In this document: one piece after another, positions 21,210-31,712 of the stretch | Numbering within the stretch: position 1 is the first letter of the stretch | Layout: the number at the start of each line of letters is the position of its first letter | Assembly: GCA_003013855.2 (NCBI GenBank) | Contig: ML058408.1 | Coordinates: 6,735,356-6,799,355, forward strand | Length of the DNA: 64,000 nt | Direction of reading: 5' to 3' | Source: Liriodendron chinense | Taxonomy: Eukaryota; Streptophyta; Magnoliopsida; Magnoliales; Magnoliaceae | Position numbers and translations under genes: made by a program | The notes under the pieces: model-generated | What the model was told of the DNA's origin: nothing | Seen by the model: only the letters and a program-made list of their open reading frames with translations | The model's database searches: none

Positions 21210-22700
21210 GTTCACACCCGTGTTGGTGGCTCCCTTTAGAGACTTATTTAGGCCTGTCAAACGTACCAAGGAACAATAAACGTCATTGAATTTAAGCCCG
21301 AAAAACGAGCCAAGGAGTGCCAAACAACCCCTAGTCTTTAAGCCGACAAACAGGCCAAGGAACGGCTAACGTCCCTAGAGTTTTAGGCTCAACAAACAAG
21401 TTAAGGATTGGCAAACGACCCTTATTCGAATTTGACTAACAAACTCTACACTTAACTCAGGGAATTGAGTGGATAGACTCTAAACAATGACAACCTTACT
21501 TATCGGATTGGGCCCCTTTAATGCGCTACTTCGGGTTACTTGATGTCCGCTCTCCCGTGCTTTAATCAGCTACCCTTGTGCTCCCACGATCTTTGATGCC
21601 GATGCTTTGCCAAGGCTTCAGCTCCAAGATCAGTTCTCTTGGATGTGATGCTCCATTGGAAATGCCCAAGGTGCTAGGGAATGGTGAAACCTCTACAAAT
21701 GGTAAGAAATGGGTTTCCTAGAGGAATACCCCTATTTGGACTCTTAGGTGGTGTTTAGAAAAGGGATTTAACTATGATTAAGGTGTCTAAACTCCTAGGA
21801 ATCAAGAGAGAACAAGTCCATTCTCATATTGCCATTGAATGGCCCAAGCTTTTGATGAAACACAAGGAGAATGACTTGCTATGGGTTTGGAATAGAGCCT
21901 TTAATGGACTTTAATAATTGTGACTTCTATCTCCTCAAAATTTCCTCTCTTGGCCCAAAAAACGAACCCCCCGCTTTTATAAACCTTCTCCCAACTGGTC
22001 AAATAACGGGCAGATTCACGCAGGGTCGGGCGCCCGGTGGAGTTGTGTTCGGGCGCCCGAAATCCAGTCCATAAAAAATTTCTAGTCGCTGGACAGTTTT
22101 GGAGTTGGTCGGGCGCCCAGACAAGGTGTGGTCGGGCGCCCGATGACCATACTTTTACTTGTCGAGTGCCCAGTGGTCACTTTAGTCGGGCGTTCGAAAT
22201 TCAGTCTAAAATGGGTCTATGCAGCTGGACATTTCTTGCACTGGTCCGGCGCCAAGACAGATTGTGGTCGGGTGCTCGATGGCCCTCTGATTTTTTGGCC
22301 AACTCACTTGGACAGATTTTCCTTAGGTCAAGCGCATGGTGGACACTTGGTCGGGCGCCCGGCCAGGCATGTTTTTCTGCTGATTGGTTTATGTTTTACA
22401 GCAGATCATGCAACCTCTTGGCCGTATTTTTGGTGGTCTTTTGGGACACCTAAAGCCAATCTAAGATGACTAAGGGTATGCCTATTGGGTCATGGTCATC
22501 TAGAGGTTTATGGTTTTGGGTGGGTTCAGGGTTAAGGCACACCAAAGCATCTCTTTTACCTAATTCTTCTTTCTTGATGCAGTTGGTCTGTCTTAAGTCT
22601 TCGATCTTCGTCTTCATTAAGCTCAACTGACACTAGACTCACTGACCTAAGTGATTGACAAACAAGGTGCACTAGTATGCCATAGAAAAGTGCACTAACA
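21210..22700 (-). repeat. 5' LTR of copia element, 5' part
   Basis: Starts TGTTAGTGCAC on the minus strand at 22700 and runs to the nested insertion. TATA box TTTATAAAAG at 21983-21974. It keeps about 200 bp (around 21210-21470, with repeated 'caaacgnnnc' phrases) that the 3' LTR has lost. Confidence 0.9.
22020..22370 (-). repeat. TCGGGCGCCCGA palindrome array in 5' LTR U3
   Basis: Copies of ggTCGGGCGCCCG(A) at about 22025, 22048, 22109, 22131 and 22350, with degenerate ones between, some less decayed than in the 3' LTR. The array begins some 40 bp upstream of the minus-strand TATA box. Confidence 0.87.
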
Positions 22701-22705
22701 ACCTC

Positions 22706-23516
22706 CTCCACCTGGATAAATTGGGGAGAAACCTCCTAACTTGGAGGATTGTCATTGATGATCAATTATTCTACATCATAAGCGACTGCTTGAGGTAAGA
22801 ATTAAACAATCCATTACATTTAGATTAGTTCAAAATTTTGATATAATTTAGACAGGAGATCCTTTAAGGTACTAAGAGATGAATTGTGAAAAATATGTTC
22901 CATTCAGATAAGCATTCTTGTTAGAGGCTATCTCTACTCCAAGCACTTGTAGGTTAAGCAAATCGTACACTGCAATCTATAGGTCTCATATAAGGGTGTG
23001 TACAAAATCCAATTTGTTCATCATGTATGTCTATTGATGTTTTCTTCAGTGGCCAAAAATCATTTCAAACCAAGTCTCAGGTGGGCCATTCCATAGAAGA
23101 TAACACCTCAACCCTTCTTTACTCCTTGAATGGGCAACTTCATCATTAAAAAAAAAGGTACTCTAACAAATTTTGTTTCGGTCAACCACTACACACATAC
23201 TATGTACGTAAAATTCCCACCCAAAAACACAATGATGGGAAGTTTTTTTTACGAGAAGGTAGGTGGGGCCCACCAAGATGTTTCTAGCAAATCCACCCCA
23301 CCCATCCGTTTTTTCCAGATCGTTATAGGACATGAAACGAAAAATGAGGAAGATCCAAAACTGAAGTGGGTCAAACAACAGAAACAGTGAGATTGAACAT
23401 CAACCATTGAAACATTTATAGGGCTACAAAATATTTAGATCAGGGTAATATATTTGTGTTTTCAGTTCATCTCGGTAGTAATGGCCTTATGAACGATATG
23501 GATTCTGTATAAACAT
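22706..23516. other. Spacer with a GTGGGGCCCACC-type transposon remnant
   Basis: No gene is seen. Around 23040-23420 lie 'aggtgggccattccat', 'aggtggggcccaccaagatg' and 'catgaaacgaaaaatgaggaagatccaaaactg', phrases resembling the non-autonomous DNA-transposon remnants at 55735 and 61356. No paired terminal repeats were found, so this is a tentative fragment. Confidence 0.4.
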
Positions 23517-24159
23517 TGTTGTGGGAGGATTCTGAGCTGACCCACATACGTGGGGAAGCCCAAGGCCAAGGGCCCAAGTATCGAGTCTCAGCTTATGACG
23601 AGTCGAGGACACAACATCACGACAACCAGTCGACAATACTCTGCTTAGGAAAACACCACCGAGAACCCCATCTCATCAAAGGTAAGCTTATGGCTCGATG
23701 GAAACTAACCGAATGAGCTTAGGTACCGAGCTCCCGGACTAAGGTCAGACGACCGCCTCATAAGGTTGGACCAAGCATATCTCCACATATTTGAATATTC
23801 TAGGATTTATTTCTATTCCAGGAAAGACCTCTCCGACTTGATCGGGGAGAGAATCCTACTAAACTGTGACTCCATCGACATATCCTAAACAGATCCAACT
23901 CTCCAAACTACCTCCAAGTCTTATAAATAGGTCTTCGATCCTCATCTTAAAGGTACAAAAAATCTTAGCCTTCAAACCCTTCTTCCTTACTCCTGGACCT
24001 AACTTAGGCATCAGAGAGTCCCTCGCCGCCCAGTGGCTCCTCCCCCCTCCTTGTCTATTCTCTCTTCTTCTTGCAGGTTTAGGGGACCAAGAAAGCTCTT
24101 GCGTGCAACGTGGCTGATCCCAACCATCTAGATTCATTGTCCAAATATTTGCGACAACA
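23517..24159 (+). mobile_element. LTR of a degraded Tat-like element
   Basis: The right edge is set by ...gcgacaACA followed within two bases by the primer-like site at 24162. The left edge TGTTGTGGGAGG (23517) is only the nearest plausible LTR start. A TATA box (cttataaatagg, near 23917) sits about 240 bp before the right edge. No second LTR or TSD was found. Confidence 0.55.
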
Positions 24160-24161
24160 GT

Positions 24162-24179
24162 TGGCATTGTCTGTGGGAA
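24162..24179 (+). other. Diverged primer binding site
   Basis: TGGCATTGTCTGTGGGAA differs at three positions from the TGGCGCCGTCTGTGGGAA primer site of the young Tat element, and follows the LTR end by two bases. Confidence 0.65.
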
Positions 24180-24250
24180 ACCGACGTAGTTCGTCTTCTC
24201 ACCCTTTAAGCCTCGACGTGCAAAGCCTAGTTCTTTACTAGACTACCCTC

Positions 24251-25770
24251 ATGGCTAAACCCAATCGAAAAACACACGCTGCTCCCAAAGCCTCCCAGTG
24301 GGACCCCACTGCAAGGGAGCAGGTTCAACAAGTATTCCAACCAGATTCTCCACAACCTTCTCTAACCACGAGTCAGTGAAGGTCCCAGAAGTAAAATTCT
24401 CGCCTTGTTACCCTCGAAGAACAATGCACGAACATGGCCGCACAATTGGCCGACATCTCCATGTTCTTAAAGAGCAGGGTGGCGTCGCAACCAAGTAATT
24501 CTCGGGGATAGCATCAGGGCAAAATGAGGAAGATCGACAGACCTGATTGCAGCCGAAATGAACTAGAAGGAACCCGCGGTAGGGCGACGATGATCGAACC
24601 AGTCAGGCCATCCCTAGTTGGGCACATTCAGTTGTTGAGCTCGACGCCTCTAACTTACGTCATGCTTTAGATGAAAAACGTTGACCTCAGAAAGGCAAAG
24701 CCACCGAGCAAATTGTGGAAAACTTGTCTCCCTGGGAGGCACAAATCGGAGAACTCCGAGATTAGCTTGACGATATGAAGTAGAAGAATTAATCGAAGGT
24801 CCCAGTCTCCATCAAGGCCTTCCTGCAAGAGACTGAACCACCATTCATGGATGATATCATGGTAGAACGTCTGCCCATCGGGTTCAAGATGCCCAACATC
24901 AAACTGTATTTGAGTGAAGGTGACCCAATCGAACACCTGGAAAACTTCAAGACATGAATGAAGCTACACAGCGCCATTGGGTCCATTATGTGCAAGGTGT
25001 TCCCCTTAACGCTCACTGGTGCCGCCTGTATGTGGTTTTAAGGATTGCAGCCGAAGTCCATCTCTACATACAAACAACTGAGCAGAGCCTTCACTACACA
25101 ATCATCAGTAGTAAAGGCGCACGAAAATAGTTGACTCACCTTCTTACCATAAAGAAAGGAGTGGCGGGTCCCTGAGGGACTACATAGCCCAATTCAATGC
25201 CGAAGCCCTCTAGGTGGAGGATTGCTCTGATAAGATTGCCCTCGCAACTCTTATGGGCAGATTAAAACCCGAAAAAGTCCTCCATTCTCTCAGCAAAACA
25301 CCACTGAAGACCCTTGTCGGAACTCTTGGACAGGGTGAGGAAGTACTCAATGCCAAAGGCCTCATCAATGCCCAGCATGGCAAGAGTAGTTCGGCCAAAA
25401 ATAAGAAGCGAAAAGATTCAAAAGAAGAGAAGCTTTGACCCGAAGTGGAGAAGAGATGAGGAAAGGGGTGGTTCATCCCGACCACCCAAAGCCCATATCC
25501 TTAGGAAACGGGTGGTTCAAGCTCATCAATGCTCCTTTGAAGACCTCCGTGGACCAAATGTTCATAGAGATCAAGGAGAAAAGCTATCTAAGAACCCCCA
25601 ATAAGCTGAGGTCCAATCCCGAAAAGAGGAACAAGTCCAAATATTGCATCTTTCACAAGGACCATGGCCACAATATTATGGACTGTTTCGATCTGAAGCA
25701 ACAGATCGAATCCCTTATCCAGAAAGGATTCCTCTAAGAATACATCGACAGGCACCGAGCCGACAACCTT
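24251..25770 (+). pseudogene. Tat-like gag pseudogene
   Basis: From an ATG at 24251 the plus strand encodes, with many stops and frame changes, a gag related to that of 16050-20156. Recognisable pieces are 'LPIGFKMPNIKLYLSEGDP' and EHLENFK near 24870-24955, 'CKVFPLTLTGAACMWF' near 24990-25040, and a Tat-type zinc knuckle CIFHKDHGHNIMDC near 25645-25690. The coding ends near 25770 at a junction with an unrelated minus-strand gag, so protease and pol are missing. Confidence 0.8.
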
Positions 25771-25771
25771 A

Positions 25772-26427
25772 TTTTTTGGCCTGATTATTTTGAGAAACAG
25801 ATGTTTCTTCCATTTTTATCAAGGTCATACGGGTAAAAGGTTTCTTAAGGTTTATTCTGGCCAAGACAACCTCATAATTTGGGTCCTGATAAAACATTTT
25901 TGCCGATGAATTCTTATGTAGGAGTCATTCATATTTGGTCACTCTATCTGATAAATTGACGAGATCCTCAAAGTCCATTCCTTCAAACTTCTTTCGAAGT
26001 TCAACGTCTAGACCTTCCACGGCCAGTTTAACAAACTAGGCTTCAAGCAGAAAAACTCAGCATTTATTTTTGGCCTTTTTAAACCAAGCAATGTATTGTT
26101 CAAGCCGACTCGTCCAACAACTTCCTTAAATGAGATAGGTCGGCCAAAGAAAACTCAAGTTCGGTGCGATAAAATTGTGAATGAAACATTTCTTCCATAT
26201 CCTTCCAAGATTGTATCGAGTTGGTTAGCAAATTGATATACCATGTAAATGCAGTATCTGTTAATGAATTTGCAAACCATCTCAATTTTACGTATTCATT
26301 TACAACAAATTCACCGCATTGTACGGTGAACCGACCAATGTGCTCAACGGTAGATTGGCCTGTTTCTCCCAAGAATAAAAAAAAATTCATGTATCTTGGT
26401 ACCTCTAGGCACTTTCGCATATCTATC
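25772..26427 (-). pseudogene. Gypsy gag fragment
   Basis: The open segment 26420-26100 has FLGETGQSTVEHIGRF, AFTWYINL and SIQSWKDMEEMFHSQF, the core signature of plant Ty3/gypsy retrotransposon gag. It continues with stops to about 25775 (KKFEGMDFEDLVNLSDRV). Both ends are cut by other elements, so it is a relic without LTRs. Confidence 0.8.
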
Positions 26428-27036
26428 TGTAACGCCCTGAGATTTCGACTCTCGTGGATATCACAAAGAGTCGATTTTCCATGTGTTAACTAGAATACAT
26501 CAAGGACAATATCCTCCGCATTCTATCAATCATTCATACATTTAAAACTTTGTGGCATCAAGCATAGTGACGGAAGATAATTTATTTTATTTCATGGATT
26601 TCTATGCTAAGTTATCAACAAAATGTCCTTAAAACATATCAAATAAAATATTCAATCCTTGTTTTCACCTAAAAGACCTATTACAATTTCGTAAAAAACA
26701 GTAAAATATCCTAAGAATGCACAAACAAATAAAGTCTTCGTTAAGCCACTCCAACTTCGTCATCTGTCTATGTTGTTTCGAACCTTCGTACTCTTTGTTT
26801 TAGAGCTCAGTTCGCCTACTAGATCTTTACTTAAATCATCTGGGTTTTGGTTGGATATTGTTAATCGCTATCATATTGAGGTATATCCCTCTAAGATAAA
26901 CACGATAATAATAACCAAACAGAGACAATAAAAGCATGATAATGACAATAATCAACCAAAACATATAAGATAAAATCTCATTAATGCAATGCATGATATG
27001 CATGCTCTAGCTAAGGTACCCTAACTAGAATCATAA
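26428..27036 (+). mobile_element. LTR-like fragment starting TGTAACGCCC
   Basis: TGTAACGCCCTGAGATTTCG at 26428 is a start typical of plant gypsy LTRs (TGTAACACCC). It abuts the gag fragment on its left and the copia LTR at 27037 on its right. No matching end or TSD was found, so this is a likely truncated LTR. Confidence 0.4.
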
Positions 27037-27364
27037 TGTTACTACACTTTTCTGTGGCATACTAGTGCACCTTATTTGTCAATCACGTGAGTCCATATGT
27101 TGTAATGTCGGTTGAGCCTTGGCAAGCTGAAGACCGAAGATTCAAATGGACAAGAAGCATCAAGGAAGAAGAATAGGTAAAAGAGATGCCTTGGTGAACT
27201 TAACCCTTTGAACCAAAACAACCTAAAATTCTTAGATGACTTGGACCAACTAAGAAAACCCTTAGTCATCATCATTAGTCTTAGAACACCTAGAAAAACA
27301 TGATAATTTAGGCTAATAAAAGAGGTGGAAGCTAATGTATCAAAACTAGCCCAAACAACAGTTT

Positions 27365-27670
27365 TCGATGCAACTCCGATCAATCGGACATCTGTTCCGA
27401 TGGAATTCTGACAATCAAACTATGTTTCGATCAATCAGAATTTGTTCCAGAGAATTTTTGAAACTCTCTTGACAGATTTTCGATCAATCGGACAGTTCCT
27501 CCGACCAATCAAAAGTGGTCCCTCCGATTAATCGGACCATGTTCCGATCAATCGAAATTTGTTCCAGAGATCTTTGAAAATTCTCTGGATAGATTTCTGA
27601 TCAATTGGACAGTCCTCCGATCAATCAGATATGGCCTCCGATCAATTGGACCATGTTCCGATCAATGAGA
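27365..27670 (+). repeat. TCCGATCAATCGGA array in copia U3
   Basis: About ten copies of TCCGATCAATCGGA-like motifs, often preceded by tgt or followed by acc. TCCGAT and ATCGGA are inverted repeats around a two-base centre. Degenerate copies (tcagatc, ttcgatcaatcaga, ccgaccaatcaaa) are interleaved with 'ttgttccagagaatttttgaa' phrases, giving a higher-order period near 120 bp. Confidence 0.85.
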
Positions 27671-29017
27671 GACTCGCGAATCTGCCCATTTTTTTACCAT
27701 TGCAGAATTTTCAAGAAAAGCGGGGGCATTCATTTTTTGGGAAAAATAGAAGGATTTGGGGGAGTTAGAAGTTACCATCATTGCACACCATTAGGAGCTC
27801 TAATCCTAACCCTAGCAAGACATCTTCCTTGTGATTCATCACAAGATTAGAGCATTCCAAGCTCATGTTGAAGATGTACTTGTCTCTCTTTGATCTCTAG
27901 AGTTTGAATTGATCTTGATAGGAAAATTCTTATCCAAAATTCTATGATGAGATCCTTGTCGGTGAGATACTCTAGGCAACCCATTTCCATTGGTTGTATA
28001 GATCACAAACCTACCCTCCTAGCACCTTGAGCATCTCCGTCAGAGCATCATATGCAAGGTGGTTGATCTTGGAGCTGGAGCATTGGGGATGCAACGGCAT
28101 CAACGATCAGGGGAGCACAAGGAGAGCTAATTCAAGCACGGGATAGCGAGAAGAAGTAACCCCAAATGGCGCTACAACGGGGCTCAAATCCGACAAGTAA
28201 GGTTATCAATTTTTTATTGAATCTATCCACTCTTTTACCGGTGGGAATTGAGTATAGAGTTTGTTTTTCAAATTCGAACTAGGTTCGTTTGTCGATCCTT
28301 GACTTATTAGTTGAGCCTAAAAGTCTAGGGATGTTTTTTATTCCTTGGCACGTTTGTCAGGCCTAATGTTTAGGGGCGTTTGTCGATCCTTAGCACGTTC
28401 GTCGGGCCTAAACAAGTCTCTAAGGTGAGCCACCAACACAGGTTTGAACGTGTAGGTTTGAAGGAACCTGTAAACTCCCCGATTTGGTGGATCCGAGTTA
28501 AAACACTAGGTTGGGAGGAACCTAATTTAAACTCCAAGTGTATGCCGGTGTGCTCAAAAGGGTTGAGTACTTGAACCGGAAGTGGAGTAGACCCAAAGTC
28601 GAACCACTATACATTGTTGTGTTTGTGATTGTATTTAATTGCTTAATTATGAATGCTTAATTAGAATGTATGCTAGGCATTAGATAAGCACATCCACACA
28701 AAAGATGTACTTTCACTTGTGTAGACTTGAGCTTTATGATCCATTCTCATATAGTCTACATAAGTTGCATAGATTAGGTGCTTCATTAGTTTAATCATTT
28801 GATAATCTATGGATGCTTAGACTAGGTTGCTTATTGGACATCATATGCTACTCTTGTGATTGGACCCACTTAGGCTTGGAAGCCAAAGTGTTATTGCTTA
28901 GTTTAAATTGATAACACTGTTAAGTAGGTGAAAAGATCTTTAAAAGGTCATAATCACTCCCCCTATATGACTTAGCCATAATTTTAGTTGCTCCTCTAAA
29001 CTTCCACACACATACAC

Positions 29018-29322
29018 TGTCACACCCCGAAAATCAAAACCCGAGTACGGTGACCCAAAGCCGAGTTTTAGGGTGTGAACTTAAGTTGAGTATACATTCA
29101 GAGAAATTCCATTCCATTATTTTATAGGAAAATAGGATTTAATGGAGTTATTTAAATTTTGAATTTGGTTTTGATTTAGACAACAATAAATAAAGTTAAT
29201 TAGTTTAGTTAACTTGTACTATGTGGAATGGAATTTCTCTGAATGTATACTCAACTTAAGTTCACACCTTGAAACTCGATTTTGGGTCATTGTACTTGGG
29301 TTTCGATTTTTGAGGCATGACA
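29018..29322 (+). mobile_element. Foldback MITE with about 100-bp terminal inverted repeats
   Basis: The left arm starting TGTCACACCCCGAAAATC and the reverse complement of the right arm (TGTCATGCCTCAAAAATC) align over roughly 100 bp, including 'gtgaacttaagttgagtata' in both arms. Flanks are tacac at 29013-29017 and tacac at 29323-29327, a 5-bp duplication. It has no coding capacity. The 5-bp duplication does not fit hAT (8), Mutator (9) or PIF (3) well, so superfamily is open. Confidence 0.88.
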
Positions 29323-29433
29323 TACACGTCCACAAATATAATCAAAGTAACGCAATTTCAATTGGCATTAGAGAGGGTTGCTCTTTAAGGACTTAACCGT
29401 CTAGAGTGAGATTCGATACCGGAGCACTAACAT

Positions 29434-29901
29434 TATGTCTAACCGAGATGGGAGTACCATTAACCGTCCACCATTTTTTTACGGGTCCAAATATGCCTAT
29501 TGGAAGTCTAAGATGAAGATTTTCTTATAATCCTTGGACCAATCCATGTGGGTAAGTACACAACGTAGATATTTCATGCCCACCGAACAAGTGGAGGTTA
29601 ATGGCAAAACCATTGTCATTCTCAAAGATGATGAGAAATGGAATGACAATGAGAGAGTTTAATATACAGCAAATGTCAAATCTCTCAATGCGATTTGTTG
29701 TGCGGTTTTCCCAAAAGAATTTTAGCGTATTCTCACATGCATAACTGTAAAAGAAGTATGGAATATACTTGAGGTTACTCACGAGGGAACTAGCACAGTA
29801 AGACGCTTGAAGCTTCAACTCTTAACCACTAAATTTAAAAACATTAGGATTAAAGTGACTAAAAGTTTCATGGAGTTTTATACCAAACTTTCTGATATTT
29901 G
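29434..29901 (+). pseudogene. Copia gag fragment
   Basis: Begins ATGTCTAACCGAGATGGG, homologous to the gag start at 9749 (minus). It shows W-K-S-K-M and PTEQVEVNGK motifs and in-frame stops (for example after KIFL near 29528 and near 29660). It is cut at 29901 by an LTR-like sequence starting TGTAATACCCC, so the zinc knuckle is absent. Confidence 0.85.
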
Positions 29902-31000
29902 TGTAATACCCCAAAAAATTTGGGTGCACGAGTAGTACATGAGTGCGTGTTCACATGTGAGAAATTATATTTTAAACTGTATCGTTCACATGCATACACA
30001 CATGTATACATTTTATACATGTCCAGACAACTTGTCAGGCCTCTGAAAAACTTAGTGCACTTAGTCAAGTCGACAGACCGACCGTTAGAATAATTCGTCG
30101 TTACTAGACTAGAAGATCTAACCGCCCACTTCGATTCCGAATTACGCGAGCAATGTAAACCGCCGTACATTTCCCTGTACACATGTTTGTCCATAAATAA
30201 GATCCGTACATCATGTCCGTCACAAGGCATATGCTTAGACCAGTGATTTCTTGGCCCTATGAACTTGCTCGGGTGTGTTTGTAACACCCTAGGATTTTAG
30301 AATAATTTAAATTATAATTTAGTTAATTATTTAATAATTTAAATAAATTGAAACATTGATAAATTAATAATAAATCATCCGTAGGGAATTACTATATGGT
30401 CTCTTTATTAAAGTTGCTTAGAATAAACCCTAGAACAACATGGAAGTGATAGATTTTACAAAACTCGTAAATTTATAATAATTACGAAAATGCCATTAGT
30501 TAAACTTAAGTTATACCACCTTTTTAAGTTTTATAATTTCTGGAAATTATTTTCATGCAAAACTCTATATATTATTTCTAGGACACGATCTAACCATACA
30601 CATGAAGTTTCAAACCTCCGATCATCCTACAAAGGCTCTAATCGAAAATCGTGCCATAAGTGGGCCATCGTAGCTCGGATCTGCCTCATTTTTCTCCTCG
30701 ACGGCTAACTTTATGTTGCTCATTTATTGAACGGAGGAGACGGTCCCAACTCACTACATGTGGACCCCACTTGTAAGTGGAGCACCAACTCTATGTTGCG
30801 TGTGTCGCACGAAAAACAAAAGAAGAAAGAGAAGTCTCTTCTTCACGACCTTTCCAGCGGACGCTGTTACAGCGTCCGCTCGCTGTCATCGGTGGGCCTC
30901 CACTTGACCTCCATGTGGGCCTCATATTTTATATCCATGCCGTTCATCAGAACCCTATCGTACCTAAGTTCAGTCATACAATGCCCAAAAACGGAGCTCT
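29902..31000 (+). mobile_element. Two LTR-like fragments starting TGTAATACCCC and TGTAACACCC
   Basis: TGTAATACCCCAAAAAATTT at 29902 and TGTAACACCCTAGGATTTTA at 30280 are typical plant gypsy LTR starts, the second followed by an AT-rich 'aatttaaattataatttagt' stretch. No ends, TSDs or coding were found. The region contains a perfect short inverted repeat, gcggacgctg/cagcgtccgc, near 30857-30878. Confidence 0.45.
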
Positions 31001-31712
31001 ATATGTAAGAAAAGAGGGCTCCAACGGTCATAAAACGGGCATAAAACGGCTAGAGCCGACCTGTCCCGACCGGTCGGATCCACTTGCTGAAGGAACAGGC
31101 CAACTACACAGGCCGACCGGTCAAGATCGGTCGGACCCCTTTGCTGGATAGGCCTGAAGCTCCAGGCCGACCGGTCTTGACCGGTCGGACCCCCTTTTTG
31201 GACGCTTGAGAACTCCAGGCCTGGAGCCTAGAGATTACCAGGCCGACCGGTCAAGACCGGTCGGCTATGCCTGCTGAATCCTTCTGATATGTGAAGGCCG
31301 ACCGGTCTTGACCGGTCGGCTGGCCATTGAATCATGCAGCAAGGCTGCTGGCCGACCAGTCTTGACCGGTCGGACCAGCCTGGTTCTCCCCTCCTATTTG
31401 CTGAACTCCGCATGATTCAGCCTATCCATATAGGCCAAGGTTAGGGTGATCAATTTGGACACCTAGGGCCAATCTATGATGACTAAAAGATTCCTAATAT
31501 GGTCAAGGTCATCAAAGAAACAAAGGGGTAGGGTTTTGGTCAAGGTTAAGGCACCAAGGCATCACTTTTACCTGAATCTTCTTCCTTGATGCAGCCGGTC
31601 CGTCTTGAGTCTTCGGTCTTCGTCTTCATTGGGCTCAACCGACACTAGACTCACTGACGTAAGTGATTGACAAACAAGGTGCACTAGTATGCCACGGAAA
31701 AGTGCACTCACA
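31001..31712 (-). mobile_element. Truncated copia LTR, third subfamily
   Basis: The minus strand starts TGTGAGTGCACTTTTCCGTGG at 31712 and matches the U3 start of the LTRs at 22700 and 42864 for about 270 bp, then enters a GACCGGTC array. It is lost near 31000, just past a weak TATA-like catatag (31007-30998). U5 is missing. Its right edge abuts the middle of an Athila gag. Confidence 0.8.
31066..31376 (-). repeat. Double-palindrome GACCGGTC array in copia U3
   Basis: Six units of ggcc-GACCGGTC, a two-base spacer and GACCGGTC-gg, the spacer being TT or AA (orientation-dependent) or, once, CC. Five units contain TTGACC or its complement, the W-box core. The unit is the same as in the Athila-family LTR at 38110-38390. 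Confidence 0.9.

Larger units (their letters stand above)
5931..22700 (-). mobile_element. Copia-type LTR retrotransposon, gag-only, with nested gypsy insertion
   Basis: Minus-strand element flanked by acctc at 5926-5930 and at 22701-22705. The order on the minus strand is: 5' LTR (22700 to 9824, interrupted by the insertion at 10431-21204), primer site at 9821-9811, gag, an 0.8-kb non-coding stretch, a G-rich polypurine tract ending at 7818, and 3' LTR (7817-5931). Both LTRs start TGTTA and end ...TAATTTCA. No protease, integrase, RT or RNase H coding is present, so after removal of the nested element this is a non-autonomous gag-carrying derivative. The LTR family also appears at 27037, 31001, 42864 and 53729. 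Confidence 0.88.
27037..29360 (+). mobile_element. Copia LTR, second subfamily, interrupted by a MITE
   Basis: Starts TGTTACTACACTTTTCTGTGG and ends ACGCAATTTCA, matching the ends of the gag-only copia LTR at 22700-9824. Without the 305-bp MITE at 29018-29322 it is about 2.0 kb. A degraded primer site follows (attggcattagagagg, 29361-29376) and then a copia gag start, so this is the 5' LTR of a truncated plus-strand element. Its U3 array uses a different palindrome from the first subfamily. Confidence 0.85.
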
